Source: Pseudorhodobacter ferrugineus DSM 5888
GTDB lineage: Bacteria > Pseudomonadota > Alphaproteobacteria > Rhodobacterales > Rhodobacteraceae
DNA: 64,000 nucleotides
NCBI RefSeq assembly: GCF_000420745.1
Contig: NZ_ATVN01000005.1
Span: 124,001 to 188,000, forward strand
Direction: 5' to 3'
Positions 48,123 to 62,274 of this stretch are shown piece by piece; positions within the stretch are counted from its first letter, which is position 1; each line of letters opens with the position of its first letter. Position numbers and translations under genes: made by a program. Below the pieces are notes generated by a model, which searched no databases, was not told the origin of the DNA, and saw only the letters and a program-made list of their open reading frames with translations.

Positions 48123-49394
48123 ATGAAACCACGCGCAAACCAAAGACTGTCGTCCCAAGCTATGGCCTTTGTGCTGGCAGGCGGTCGCGGCAGCCGTTTG
48201 AAGGAACTGACCGACAAGCGCGCCAAGCCTGCGGTTTACTTCGGTGGCAAAACGCGGATCATCGACTTTGCCCTGTCCAACGCGTTGAACTCGGGCATCC
48301 GCAAAATGGCGATCGCGACCCAGTACAAGGCGCACTCCCTCATCCGCCACATGCAGCGCGGTTGGGGCTTTTTCCGCGCCGAACGGAACGAATATCTTGA
48401 TATTCTGCCCGCATCGCAGCGTGTGTCGGAAAACAAATGGTATCTGGGCACCGCAGATGCCGTGACGCAAAACATTGATATCGTTGACAGTTACGGCATC
48501 AAATACGTGGTTATCCTTGCGGGCGACCATATCTATAAAATGGATTATGAGGTCATGCTGCAACAGCACGTTGAAACCGGCGCCGATGTGACCATTGGCT
48601 GTTTGACCGTACCGCTAAGTGAGGCATCGGCCTTTGGTGTGATGGATGTCGACAAGGATTTGCGCATCACGGCTTTTCTCGAAAAACCAGCCAACCCGCC
48701 ACATATGCCTGGCGACCCAAAATCGGCGCTCGCCTCGATGGGGATCTATGTTTTCAACTGGGATTTCCTGCGCGATCTGTTGATCCGTGATGCCGAAGAT
48801 ACCAATTCCAGCCATGATTTTGGCAATGATCTGATCCCTGATATCGTGAAAAACGGCAAGGCGATGGCGCATCAGTTTTCCGAAAGCTGTGTCACGAGCG
48901 GCTTGGAAACCGAACCCTATTGGCGCGATGTTGGCACGATTGATGCGTTCTGGCAGGCCAATATCGACCTGACCGATTTTGTGCCCAAGCTGGACCTGTA
49001 CGATAACGCCTGGCCGATCTGGACCTATGCCGAGATCAAGCCACCCGCAAAGTTCATTCATAATGAGGCGGATCGGCGCGGATCTGCAGTGTCTTCGCTG
49101 ATTGCGGGGGATTGTATCGTGTCGGGATCTTCGGTGTCCAACAGCCTGCTTTTCACCGGCTGCCGGACGCACAGTTTTGCCAATCTGGAATATGTCGTGG
49201 CGCTGCCTGATGTGATTGTGAACCGAAAAGCCGAGCTGAAAAACTGCGTGATCGACCGCGGTGTGATCATTCCCGAAGGGTTGGTTGTTGGCCAAGACCC
49301 CGAGATGGACGCAAAGTGGTTTCGCCGGACCGATGCGGGTGTGGTGTTGATTACCCAAGATATGCTGGATGCGCGGACGCGAAAACTGGGGTAG
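48123..49394 (+). CDS. glgC: Glucose-1-phosphate adenylyltransferase
   Basis: A 423-residue ADP-glucose pyrophosphorylase, the committed and allosterically controlled step of glycogen synthesis. [22 protein letters not shown] is the nucleotide-binding and activator region, [22 protein letters not shown] is conserved, and [18 protein letters not shown] leads into the C-terminal beta-helix. AGGGGAGAACCC precedes the ATG. A repeat element separates it from glgA. Confidence 0.97.
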   Translation: MKPRANQRLSSQAMAFVLAGGRGSRLKELTDKRAKPAVYFGGKTRIIDFALSNALNSGIRKMAIATQYKAHSLIRHMQRGWGFFRAERNEYLDILPASQRVSENKWYLGTADAVTQNIDIVDSYGIKYVVILAGDHIYKMDYEVMLQQHVETGADVTIGCLTVPLSEASAFGVMDVDKDLRITAFLEKPANPPHMPGDPKSALASMGIYVFNWDFLRDLLIRDAEDTNSSHDFGNDLIPDIVKNGKAMAHQFSESCVTSGLETEPYWRDVGTIDAFWQANIDLTDFVPKLDLYDNAWPIWTYAEIKPPAKFIHNEADRRGSAVSSLIAGDCIVSGSSVSNSLLFTGCRTHSFANLEYVVALPDVIVNRKAELKNCVIDRGVIIPEGLVVGQDPEMDAKWFRRTDAGVVLITQDMLDARTRKLG

Positions 49395-49424
49395 AGCCTT
49401 GAAGGGTCGGTCTTGGGGCAACCA

Positions 49425-49493
49425 AAGGGGGAGGGCTGTCTGCCCTCCCCCTTAGACCCCCTCCCGAAGATATTTTTGAACAGAAAAAGAGGG
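49425..49493 (+). repeat. Intergenic repeat element, copy 3 (between glgC and glgA)
   Basis: A perfect 12-base dyad AAGGGGGAGGGC / GCCCTCCCCCTT (49425-49453, loop TGTCT) is followed by AGACCCCCTCCC and then GAAGATATTTTTGAACAG with AAAAAGAGGG. The loop matches copy 2 and the core matches copy 1. The terminal AAAAAGAGGG appears to serve as the glgA ribosome-binding site, since the glgA ATG is at 49499. The hairpin may uncouple glgC from glgA expression by attenuating or stabilising the transcript. Confidence 0.65.
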
Positions 49494-49498
49494 TTAAG

Positions 49499-50919
49499 AT
49501 GGGTCGCGTGCTTTCGGTTGCATCGGAATGTGTACCGCTGTTGAAGACCGGCGGTTTGGCCGATGTGGTGGGCGCGTTGCCGCAGGCCTTGGCGGGGCAG
49601 GGCTGGGAGATGCGGGTTTTGATGCCTGCATATCGCAGCGTATTGCCTCAAGCCAAAGGCTGGCCGGTGGTTTGGTCTGATCCGGACTTGTTTGGCGGGC
49701 CTGCGCGGGTGTTGGCGGGAATGGTGGCAGGAATTTCCATGCTGCTGTTGGATGCCCCGCATCTTTATGACCGCGAGGGTGGGCCCTATTCGGGGCCGCG
49801 CGGCGATTGGCCGGACAATGACATCCGTTTTGCAGCGCTGTCATGGGCAGGGGCTGCGATCGCGCGGGATGGTTTGGCGGATGGTTGGCGCCCCGATCTG
49901 CTGCATGCGCATGACTGGCAGGCGGGGTTGGCACCGGCCTATCTCGCCTATTCAGGGGCAGCTGTGCCCAGCATCATGACCATCCACAACGTCGCGTTTC
50001 AAGGCTTTGCCCCTGTCAGCCAGCTTGCCGCTTTGCGTTTGCCATCTGATCAATACTACCCCGATGCGCTGGAATATTTTGGCGGATTGTCCAGCCTCAA
50101 GGCAGGGATGATCACCGCCAGCAAAATCACCACCGTGTCGCCCAGCTATGCAGGCGAATTGCGCCGTGCGGAATTTGGTATGGGATTGCAAGGGGTTATC
50201 ATGTCGCGCGCCACCGATGTATCGGGCATTTTGAACGGCGTTGATACCGACGTCTGGTCGCCGGAAAATGGCCCGCACCCCTATTCCGCCCGCGCACCCA
50301 AGGGCAAAACCCTTGCCCGTGCAGCCCTGTGCGCCGAACTGGGGCTTGATGTGCCAGGCCCCTTGGGCATCATCGTCAGCCGCTTGACCGACCAAAAAGG
50401 CATCGACCTGATCCCGCAAATCGCGGCCAATTTCATTGCGGCAGGGGGCGGTCTTGCCGTTTTGGGCAGTGGCGACGCCGCATTGGAATCGCAGATGCGC
50501 GCCTTGGAAGCCCGCTTTCCCGGCCGCGTCGCCGTGCGCATCGGCTATGATGAGGATCTGAGCCAGCGCCTCTTTGCAGGCGGCGATGCGGTGCTGGTGC
50601 CGTCACGCTTTGAACCTTGCGGACTGACCCAGATGTACGGGCTGCGCTATGGCACCTTGCCCGTGGTCGCCGCCGTTGGTGGGCTTGCCGATACCGTGAT
50701 CACCGCCAACCCCGCCGCGTTGGCCGCAGGTGTCGCCACAGGCATCACCTTTCACCCCACCGATGCGCCGGCCTTTGACCTTGCCTTGCAAAACCTGATC
50801 CGGTTGCACGGCGATAGCAAAACATGGGCGCAAATGGTGAAAAACGCCATGCGCCACCCCGTGGGGTGGGAGGAAAGCGCTGCCCGCTACGCGCAACTTT
50901 ATGCGGGGCTGACCGCCGC

Positions 50920-50923
<4 letters not shown>
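49499..50923 (+). CDS. glgA: Glycogen synthase
   Basis: A 474-residue GT5 glycosyltransferase extending glycogen from ADP-glucose. LSVASECVPLLKTGGLADVVGALP contains the KTGGL ADP-glucose motif at residues 16-20. HAHDWQAGLAPAYL and GLSSLKAGMITASKITTVSP are conserved, and the C-terminal FEPCGLTQMYGLRYGTLPVV is the nucleotide-sugar binding loop. The stop overlaps the glgX start (GTGA). Its translation start draws on the AAAAAGAGGG end of the upstream repeat. Confidence 0.96.
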
Positions 50924-54646
<3,723 letters not shown>

Positions 54647-54755
54647 GGCGCGATCTGACATCCATCTGTCGCCAATCACCGCGACACCGCGCGCCCCACG
54701 CGCCTAGCCTTTCCCCAATCGGCCCCCGAACAGGGCCACCTTGGGAGGGGATGTT

Positions 54756-56283
54756 ATGAACGACCAAAAGCCTGCGCGAAGTGGCCGCCAAGCTCAACGC
54801 GCCACACGCGGCGGCGGCATGGGGCGGCCCTATATCATCCGCAACATCCCCAATTACGATGTGATGTCCGAAGAAAACCTGCTGAAGACTGAGGCCACCG
54901 CCGACCGTATCCTCGCCGAAGTGGGTATCGAGTTTCGCGATGATGACATTGCCCTGAACCATTGGAAAACCGCAGGCGCCTATGTCGATGGCCTGCTGGT
55001 CAAATCCCCCCCCCGGCATGTTGCGCGAAATCCCGAAATCCGCGCCCGCGCAATTCACCCAACACGCCCGCAACCCCGCTAATTCGGTTGAAATCGGCGG
55101 CAAATCCGTGGTCTTCGTCCCCTCCTACGGCTCTGCCTTCGTGACGGACCTAGACCGAGGCCGCCGCTTTGGCACCATCGCCGACTTCCAAAACTTCATT
55201 AAACTCGCGCAATCCTCACCCAATTTCCACCACTCCGGCGGCACCATTTGCGAACCCACCGATATTGCCGTGAACAAACGCCACCTTGATATGGTCATGG
55301 CCCACCTTACCCTGTCCGACCGCCCCTTCATGGGCTCGGTCACGTCCCAAGAACGCGCCGAAGACAGTATTGAAATGGCGCGCATCACCTTTGGCGCTGA
55401 TTTTGTTGATAAAAACTGCGTTATCCTTGGCAATGTCAACGTAAACTCGCCCTTGGTCTGGGACGGCACCATGACCAATTCCTTGCGCGCCTATGCTCGG
55501 GCAAACCAAGCCTCAGTGATCCTGCCCTTTCATCCTTGGCGGCGCAATGGGCCCCGTCACCAGCGCAGGGGCCATCGCGCAATCCTTGGCCGAAACCATG
55601 GCCGACTGCGCGCTCACGCAATTGGAAGGCAAAGGCGCACTGGTTATTTTCGGCAATTTCCTGTCGTCGATGTCACTGCGCTCCGGCTCGCCTACTTTTG
55701 GCACACCCGAACCCGCCATTGGCTCTATGGTCATCGGCCAGCTAGCGCGCCGCTTAAACCTGCCGCTGCGCTGTGCGGGCAATTTCACTACTTCCAAACT
55801 CCCCGATGCGCAGGCGATGGCCGAAGGCACCATGTCCATGCTCTCGGCCATCCATTGCGGCGCGAATTTCATCCTGCATTCGGCGGGCTTTCTCGACGGG
55901 CTTTTGTCCATATCCTATGAAAATTCATACTCGACGCCGATCTTTGCGGTGCGCTCCACTCCTACCTCGACGGCATCAAGGTCGATGATAACGAACTCGC
56001 CCTTGATGCATTCAAAGAGGTCGGCCCCGGCAACCACTTTTTCGGCTGCGCGCACACAATGGCCAATTACGAGACCGCGTTTTGGGATTCCGACCTTGCC
56101 GACAATGAGCCGTTCGAGAAATGGGAAGCTGCGGGTTCCACCGATGCCGCCACCCGCGCCAACACCTTGTGGAAAAAACGGCTGGCGGAATTTGAGGCAC
56201 CTGCCTTGGATGCAGGCATCCGCCAAGGGCTAGAGGAATTTGTCGGCGCGAAAAAGGCGGGTATCAAGGACATGTGGTATTGA
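54756..56283 (+). pseudogene. Trimethylamine methyltransferase family (MttB-like) gene with three frameshifts
   Basis: The product would be about 508 residues, as in intact MttB/COG5598 proteins, but it is spread over three frames. Frame 1 (MNDQKPARSGRQAQRATRGG to VDGLLVKSPP) breaks at a nine-C run (55006-55014) where eight C would restore it. The next segment (GMLREIPKSAPAQFTQHARN to VILPF) breaks at CCCTTTC (55525-55531). The third (GGAMGPVTSAGAIAQSLAE to YE) breaks at AAAA (55920-55923), where one more A would give YEKFILDADLCGALHSYLDG. The fourth runs to the TGA at 56283. A GGGAGGGGATGTT region precedes the ATG. No in-frame TAG pyrrolysine codon is evident, so it belongs to the non-pyrrolysine subgroup. 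Confidence 0.9.
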
Positions 56284-56386
56284 TCGCAGGCAGTTTATCG
56301 CAAATCGCAACTTGCCCCAAAATCCATGATTGCCCAAACGCAACCTATGCGGTTAGGCTACCATTCTAGGCACTGGGGGAAATGCG

Positions 56387-56905
56387 ATGCAACTGTCTGA
56401 TCAACGCGACATCAAGGCCGATGTGGCCACCGTTTGGGCCGCGATCCTTGATGCCGATGTGCTAAAGGCCTGTGTGCCGGGCTGCGAGTCGATGACTGGC
56501 AACCCGACAGACGGGTTTGAAGCGGTCGTTGTGCAAAAGGTGGGGCCCGTAAAAGCCCGCTTTACGGGCGCCGTTACCCTGTCGGATATGATCGAACACC
56601 AATCGTTGCGTATTTCGGGTGAGGGCAAGGGCGGCCCCGCAGGTTTCGCTAAAGGTGGGGCCAACGTGACCCTCGCGCCGTCCGACACCGGAACCTTGCT
56701 AAGTTATGAGGTCGAGGCGAATGTCGGTGGCAAACTGGCCCAACTTGGCAGCCGCATCATCGACGGTTTTGCCAAGAAAATGGCGGATGAGTTTTTTACT
56801 CGTTTCCAAGCCGCCGTCGAGGGCCCGCCCGATACAGAAGACGTGGCCGAAGATGCCCCGATTGATGAGAAAAAGAAAAGCTGGCTCAAACGGCTTGTAA
56901 GCTAA
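56387..56905 (+). CDS. coxG: CoxG / SRPBCC-family carbon monoxide dehydrogenase accessory protein
   Basis: A 172-residue SRPBCC (CoxG) protein. It starts MQLSDQRDIKADVATVWAAI, continues with LKACVPGCESMTGN and VGPVKARFTGAVTLSDM, and ends with KKKSWLKRLVS. CoxG in Oligotropha anchors CO dehydrogenase to the membrane; the amphipathic C-terminus fits. GGGGGAAATGCG precedes the ATG. It heads a four-gene cox cluster in which the order G-S-L-M is used. CoxD, E and F are not present nearby. Confidence 0.85.
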   Translation: MQLSDQRDIKADVATVWAAILDADVLKACVPGCESMTGNPTDGFEAVVVQKVGPVKARFTGAVTLSDMIEHQSLRISGEGKGGPAGFAKGGANVTLAPSDTGTLLSYEVEANVGGKLAQLGSRIIDGFAKKMADEFFTRFQAAVEGPPDTEDVAEDAPIDEKKKSWLKRLVS

Positions 56906-56944
56906 CGTACCGAATTTCAACGGATTTCCCTAGGGAGGAAGACG

Positions 56945-57421
56945 ATGACGAAAACCACCATGACCGTGAACGGCAAACCCGTTGCCGCCGAAACCGAAGG
57001 CCGCACCCTGCTGTCCGCCTACTTGCGCGAAGGCCTTGGCCTGACCGGCACCCATATTGGCTGCGACACCTCCCAATGCGGCGCTTGCGTTGTGCATGTC
57101 GATGGTAAGGCGGTCAAATCCTGTTCCGTCTTTGCCCAGGATGTCGAAGGCGCCGATGTGAAAACCATCGAAGGCATGGCCAATCCTGACGGCTCGCTTT
57201 CGGTTATCCAACAGGCGTTTCAGGATAACCACGGCCTCCAATGCGGCTTTTGCACCCCCGGCATGGTGATGTCTTCGGCGGCACTGCTCGCTGAAAACGC
57301 CAATCCAACCGAGACCGAGGTGCGCCATTACCTTGAAGGCAACATTTGCCGCTGCACTGGCTACCACAATATCGTCAAGGCCGTCATGGCCACATCCGGC
57401 CAAACCGTTCCGGCTGAATAA
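56945..57421 (+). CDS. coxS: CO dehydrogenase-type (2Fe-2S) small subunit
   Basis: A 158-residue iron-sulfur subunit of the xanthine oxidase family. The N-terminal plant-type [2Fe-2S] site is [21 protein letters not shown], and the second cluster uses [10 protein letters not shown] and CRCTGYHN. It passes electrons from the molybdenum site to FAD. A strong GGGAGGAAG site precedes the ATG. coxL follows after 58 bases. As with its partner, the assignment to CO as substrate is uncertain. Confidence 0.93.
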   Translation: MTKTTMTVNGKPVAAETEGRTLLSAYLREGLGLTGTHIGCDTSQCGACVVHVDGKAVKSCSVFAQDVEGADVKTIEGMANPDGSLSVIQQAFQDNHGLQCGFCTPGMVMSSAALLAENANPTETEVRHYLEGNICRCTGYHNIVKAVMATSGQTVPAE

Positions 57422-57479
57422 TACGCCTATTCAACAAATTATGCAGCGTTCTTAACGCAGTGCATTAAGGGAGGATACG

Positions 57480-59855
57480 ATGCCTAAAGATGGTGGAATC
57501 GGCGAAAGTACTAAGCGCCGCGAAGATATTCGGTTTTTGACAGGCAAGGGCCGCTATACCGATGATATCAACCTGCGCGGTCAGGCCTTTGCCTGCTTCC
57601 TGCGCTCCGAGGTTGCCAATGGCCGGATCAACAGCATTGATACATCGGCGGCGATGTCCATGCCGGGCGTGCTGACCATCCTGACGGGTGATGATTTCAC
57701 CGGCATGGGCGGCAACCCCGCAGGCTGGCTGATCAACTCGCGCAATGGCGAACCGATGAAGGAACCCAAGCGCCCCGTTCTGGCGCATGGCAAGGTCCGC
57801 CACGTCGGTGACGCCTATGCGATGGTCGTGGCCGAAACCTATGGGCAAGCCCGCGACGCCGCCGCCGCGATTGAGGCGGATATCACCGAACTCCCCGCCG
57901 TGGTCGATATGGCCAAGGCGCTCGCCGACAGTACCAACCTTGTGCATGATGAAATCGGCACTAACCAATGCTTTGACTGGGGCTGGATCGAAGATAACCG
58001 CGCCGCCGTGGACGAGGCGTTCAAAAACGCCCCCCATGTCACCACGCTGGAACTGGTCAACAACCGCCTTATCCCCAACGCGATGGAACCGCGCGCCAGT
58101 CTCGCCGATTATGACGCAGGCACGGGTGACTATAAACTTTATACCACCAGCCAAAACCCCCACCTGCACCGCCTGCTGATCGCGGCTTTTGTCATGGGCA
58201 TGCCCGAAAACAAACTGACCGTGATTGCCCCCGATGTCGGCGGCGGCTTCGGCTCTAAAATCTATCACTATGGTGAAGAGGCCGCCGTGCTGGCCGCCGC
58301 CAAGGCCATCAACCGCCCCGTCAAATGGGTGGCCGAACGCTCGGAATCCTTTCTGTCCGATGCGCATGGCCGCGACCATGTGACGAAAATCGAACTCGCC
58401 ACGACCAAGGATGGCGAATTTCTAGCCCTGCGCACCGAAACGCTGGCCAATGTCGGCGCATATCTGTCGAACTTTTCCACCGCCACGCCGACCTTCTTGC
58501 ATGGCACCCTGATGGCGGGCCCCTATAAAACCCCTCTGGTCTATGTGAACGTCAAAACCGTGTTCACCAACACTGCGCCCGTTGATGCCTACCGCGGCGC
58601 GGGCCGCCCCGAGGCGACCTTCAGCATCGAACGTGTCGTCGATAAATGCGCCCGCGAACTTGGGATTGACCAAGCCGAAATCCGGCGCAAGAACCTCCTG
58701 ACCCCCGATCAATTCCCCTACACAACGCCCGTGGGCCTTGTTTATGACACGGGTAACTATCAGGCGACGATGGATAAAATGACCGAACTCGCCGATCTGG
58801 CAGGGTTTGAGAAACGCCGTGCCGCCAGCGCCAAAAACGGCAAACTGCGCGGTCTGGGCCTGTCCACGTGGATAGAGGCTTGCGGCATCGCGCCTTCAAA
58901 CCTCGTCGGTGTCCTTGGTGCCCGCGTCGGCCTGTTCGATGCCGCCACCGTGCGGGTCAACGCCACGGGCAATATTTCTGTGATGACCGGCGCGCACAGC
59001 CACGGGCAGGGGCATGAAACCGTGTTCGCCCAAATCGTCGCGGAACAGCTGGGCATTCCGGCCAGCAGCGTCGAAATCGTCCACGGCGACACGTCAAAAA
59101 TCCCCTTTGGCATGGGCTCTTACGGCTCGCGCAGCCTTGCTGTTGCTGGGTCTGCGATGACCAAAGCGGTGGATAAAATTATCGCCAAGGGCAAGAAAAT
59201 CGCCGCCCATATGCTTGAGGCATCGGAACAAGATATCGAGTTCAAGGATGGCAGCTTTAGCGTGGCAGGCACCGACAAAGCCAAAACCTTTGGCGAAATC
59301 GCGTTTTCGGCTTACGTGCCCCACAACTATCCGCTTGAAACGCTGGAACCGGGGCTAGAGGAAACCGCCTTTTACGATCCCGCCAACTTTACCTATCCCG
59401 CTGGCGCCTATGCGTGTGAGGTCGAGGTGGACCCCGATACGGGCAAAGTCGAAATCACAGCCTTCACCTGCGCCGATGATTTTGGCAATGTGATGAACCC
59501 GATGATCGTCGATGGTCAGGTTCATGGTGGTGTGGGGCAGGGGATCGGGCAGGCGCTGCTCGAATCCACCAGCTATGATGAAAACGGCCAGCTGCTGACG
59601 GGGTCCTACATGGATTACGCCATGCCGCGCGCCGATGATGTGCCGTTCTACACGGTCGATCACAGCTGCATCACGCCTTGCACCCATAACCCCTTGGGCG
59701 TCAAAGGCTGTGGTGAGGCAGGGGCGATAGGCTCGCCCCCCGCCGTGATAAACGCGGTGATTGATGCGCTACAGCGTGGCGGTCACACCCATGTCAAACA
59801 TATCGATATGCCAGCCTCGCCCGCGCGCGTGTGGGCGGCGATCAACAACGCTTGA
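57480..59855 (+). CDS. coxL: Form II CO dehydrogenase-type molybdenum large subunit
   Basis: A 791-residue molybdopterin subunit of the xanthine oxidase family. The active-site loop reads DAYRGAGRPEATF, that is AYRGAGR, the form II signature, instead of the AYXCSFR Cys loop of proven form I CO dehydrogenases. GQGHETVFAQIVAEQLGIPA binds the cofactor, and GCGEAGAIGSPPAVINA has the catalytic Glu. Whether form II enzymes oxidise CO physiologically is disputed. It sits between coxS and coxM, each with a good ribosome site. Confidence 0.93.
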   Translation: MPKDGGIGESTKRREDIRFLTGKGRYTDDINLRGQAFACFLRSEVANGRINSIDTSAAMSMPGVLTILTGDDFTGMGGNPAGWLINSRNGEPMKEPKRPVLAHGKVRHVGDAYAMVVAETYGQARDAAAAIEADITELPAVVDMAKALADSTNLVHDEIGTNQCFDWGWIEDNRAAVDEAFKNAPHVTTLELVNNRLIPNAMEPRASLADYDAGTGDYKLYTTSQNPHLHRLLIAAFVMGMPENKLTVIAPDVGGGFGSKIYHYGEEAAVLAAAKAINRPVKWVAERSESFLSDAHGRDHVTKIELATTKDGEFLALRTETLANVGAYLSNFSTATPTFLHGTLMAGPYKTPLVYVNVKTVFTNTAPVDAYRGAGRPEATFSIERVVDKCARELGIDQAEIRRKNLLTPDQFPYTTPVGLVYDTGNYQATMDKMTELADLAGFEKRRAASAKNGKLRGLGLSTWIEACGIAPSNLVGVLGARVGLFDAATVRVNATGNISVMTGAHSHGQGHETVFAQIVAEQLGIPASSVEIVHGDTSKIPFGMGSYGSRSLAVAGSAMTKAVDKIIAKGKKIAAHMLEASEQDIEFKDGSFSVAGTDKAKTFGEIAFSAYVPHNYPLETLEPGLEETAFYDPANFTYPAGAYACEVEVDPDTGKVEITAFTCADDFGNVMNPMIVDGQVHGGVGQGIGQALLESTSYDENGQLLTGSYMDYAMPRADDVPFYTVDHSCITPCTHNPLGVKGCGEAGAIGSPPAVINAVIDALQRGGHTHVKHIDMPASPARVWAAINNA

Positions 59856-59868
59856 AACGGAGGCCGTG

Positions 59869-60654
59869 ATGTATAATTTCGATCTGATAAAGCCGAAAAC
59901 ACTGGCCGATGCCGTGGCCGCGATGGGTGACGGGGCACAGGCGCTGTCGGGCGGGCAAACCCTGCTGCCGACGATGAAACAGCGCCTTGCCGATCCGGGC
60001 ACCTTGGTCAGCTTGACGGGTATCCCCGAACTCCAAGGCGTATGCCAAGGGGACGGTGGCATCATCATCGGCGGGGCCACGCCGCATGCGGTGGTGGCAA
60101 AAGAGGCGTTGAAATACTATCCTGCGCTTGCCGCGCTTGCGGGCCAAATCGGCGACCCCGCAGTGCGTAACCGTGGCACGATTGGCGGGTCCATCGCCAA
60201 TAACGACCCGTCTGCCTGCTATCCGGCAGCGGCGCTTGGGTCGGGGGCCATTATTCAAACCAATGCCCGCGAAATTGCCGCAGATGACTATTTCCTCGGG
60301 ATGTTTGAAACAGCACTCGATGACGGCGAGATCGTCACGGCGGTAAAATTCCCTGTGCCGCAAGTCGCCGCCTATATCAAATTCGTCCAACCCGCGTCAC
60401 GTTTCGCGCTGGTGGGCGTGTTTGTGGCCAAGTTCGCAGATGGCGTGCGGGTGGCAATTACAGGCGCGTCAAACAACGGCGTGTTTCGCTGGAGTGAGGC
60501 CGAGGCGGCACTCTCGGCCAACTTCACCCCCGATGCAATTGCAGGTCTAACCCTGCCCGCCGATGACATGATTGCCGACCTTCACGGAAGTGCAGACTAC
60601 CGCGCGCATCTGTGCGGCGTGATGACCAAGCGCGCGGTGATCGCGGCTGGTTAA
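59869..60654 (+). CDS. coxM: CO dehydrogenase-type FAD subunit
   Basis: A 261-residue FAD-binding subunit of the same enzyme, of somewhat less than usual length (about 285). The FAD loops are ALSGGQTLLPTMKQRL and GTIGGSIANNDPSACYPAA, and IIIGGATPH follows the first. I chose the ATG at 59869 (MYNFDLIKPKTLADAV), with AAACGGAGGCCGTG upstream, rather than an ATG inside coxL. It is the last gene of the cluster; a hairpin at 60664-60696 follows. Confidence 0.92.
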   Translation: MYNFDLIKPKTLADAVAAMGDGAQALSGGQTLLPTMKQRLADPGTLVSLTGIPELQGVCQGDGGIIIGGATPHAVVAKEALKYYPALAALAGQIGDPAVRNRGTIGGSIANNDPSACYPAAALGSGAIIQTNAREIAADDYFLGMFETALDDGEIVTAVKFPVPQVAAYIKFVQPASRFALVGVFVAKFADGVRVAITGASNNGVFRWSEAEAALSANFTPDAIAGLTLPADDMIADLHGSADYRAHLCGVMTKRAVIAAG

Positions 60655-61436
60655 GGCAAGCTCGGTTTGGCGGGGCCGTTGAGACCCCACCAAACCGCTG
60701 CACACGCAGGTGCAGGACCTCACCTGTGCTTTGATTTCAGGCGTTGATGACAGGCAGGGCAAGCGACACAAAACGCTTCACCACTTGATTGCAGGTTGAA
60801 GAGGCGTTTTGACAGTGGAAAATGTACTGTTTTTGACGTTACAAGAGCGCCTCTATGGCGCGATCCAAAGGTCCGCACTGCGGAAAAAGTGCCTTTTCGC
60901 CGGTTACAATCCAAGGGTTGCTTTCGCAAGTTATCAAGGTCAGGTGACCTCATTCAAGCATGACCCAGGCTGTCCCGTCGTTTGATGATCGCTGGCAGGA
61001 GCTAACGAAACGTACGCCGTCCAAGCCCTGTGAAATGCCGACTAGCGCGCAGTTCGAAATAGCTTTGTCAGGCGTCATGATAGCTTCTGCTGCCTCGCGA
61101 GATGGGCAGCATGGCCCCCACGTATGATCTTGCTTGGCGCTTCGCCCAACTTGGTGAACCAAAGGACGTTTGGTCCTATCTACACTTAGCGGAGGGATGC
61201 TTTACCGTTCCAGATCTTCAAAGATCGGGATGCCCACACTGGTCTGTTGACCTTTGGAAAGCAGGTGCAGTCAGTAGCAATATTTGCGGGTCGCTCCATT
61301 CATGCGAAAATAAAGGGCAGTTCGTCTAAGTTTATAGCAATTCACAGGTGCCGGGAGCGCCTTCGCCAAATTCTGACGTCTCGCAGGTTTTGTTCGCGCC
61401 CTAGCGTGCTTAAACGGATTTTGGAAGGATAGCTGC
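60655..61436. other. Gene-poor region between cox and urease operons
   Basis: No gene is recognisable in these 782 bases. Just after coxM a hairpin is formed by GGTTTGG-C-GGGG (60664-60675) and CCCC-A-CCAAACC (60685-60696). A second short dyad, CTGCAC / GTGCAG, follows near 60699-60716. Short open frames (60720-60953 minus, 61102-61329 plus) lack ribosome sites and recognisable motifs. The region's composition differs from the flanking operons and may include decayed DNA. The urease promoter must lie in its last part. Confidence 0.5.
60664..60696 (+). terminator. Hairpin after coxM
   Basis: GGTTTGG and GGGG (60664-60675) pair with CCCC and CCAAACC (60685-60696), with one C-A mismatch and a nine-base loop, starting ten bases past the coxM stop. 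There is no downstream T-run, so it is a candidate 3'-end structure rather than a certain terminator. Confidence 0.5.
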
Positions 61437-62273
61437 ATGACCATAACTCAAACCTTTCCTCTGATGCAAAGAAGTCATGGCCATGCAACGGCCCGCTTTG
61501 GCATGTCAAACGGGCTGGTCCAGTTGCGGGATTTGTCACAGAGCGGCTGTGCAAAGGCATTTTTCTTGCCAAACAATCAAAGGGCGCAGCCCGAGGTCAT
61601 TTTCCTGAACACCGCTGGCGGGCTGACAGATCAAGACCAACTTTGCTATGAAATTGTGCTTGAGGCTGGCACGCGTTTAACTGCCACAACCCAAACCGCC
61701 GAACGGGCCTATGCCAGTCGTGGGCTCGCCGCAAAGGCCTGCGTTGTGGCGCAAGTGGGTGGCGGGGGTCGACTCGATTGGCTGCCACAAGAAACGATAT
61801 TGTTTGAGAACAGCCACTTGGCACGGGATACTGTGATAGATGTTGCGACTGATGCGACATGTCTTTTGGTGGAAAGCGTCGTGTTGGGCCGTCATGCGAT
61901 GGGTGAATCCTGTGAAACGGCGCGACTGACAGATCACCGCATGGTGCGCCGAAATGGCAAACCAATCTGGGCCGATACCGTCAGGCTTGACCCGCCATTT
62001 CTGGCGGCGAGGGCGGGGCACGCCATGTTGGGCGATGCGCGCGCGTTTGCTGTTGTGGCCTTTGTCGGGCCGGACGCGGAAGCAGCCCTTGATCCGGTGC
62101 GACGGGTCTTGAATGAACATGGCACACAGGCTGCAGCCTCGGCTTGGGATGGCAAGTGTATCACGCGCATCACGGCCCAAGATGGCTGGCCCCTGAAACG
62201 CCAGATTGCGCGGATTTTGCAGGTGCTGCGTGATGGGCCCCTGCCACGTGTTTGGCAGTTGCAAGGAGTGTAA
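61437..62273 (+). CDS. ureD: Urease accessory protein UreD
   Basis: A 278-residue UreD, the scaffold that joins UreF and UreG to apo-urease during nickel insertion. [51 protein letters not shown] and [18 protein letters not shown] are family markers. AAGGATAGCTGC precedes the ATG. It is first in the urease operon, followed one base after its stop by ureA. Length is normal. Confidence 0.94.
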   Translation: MTITQTFPLMQRSHGHATARFGMSNGLVQLRDLSQSGCAKAFFLPNNQRAQPEVIFLNTAGGLTDQDQLCYEIVLEAGTRLTATTQTAERAYASRGLAAKACVVAQVGGGGRLDWLPQETILFENSHLARDTVIDVATDATCLLVESVVLGRHAMGESCETARLTDHRMVRRNGKPIWADTVRLDPPFLAARAGHAMLGDARAFAVVAFVGPDAEAALDPVRRVLNEHGTQAAASAWDGKCITRITAQDGWPLKRQIARILQVLRDGPLPRVWQLQGV

Positions 62274-62274
62274 A

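Noticed and set aside
60720-60953. A 77-codon minus-strand frame in the cox-urease gap
   Set aside because: There is no ribosome site or motif I can identify; conservation would have to be shown before calling it a gene or remnant.
61102-61329. A 75-codon plus-strand frame before ureD
   Set aside because: No Shine-Dalgarno site and no recognisable family; it is probably chance.
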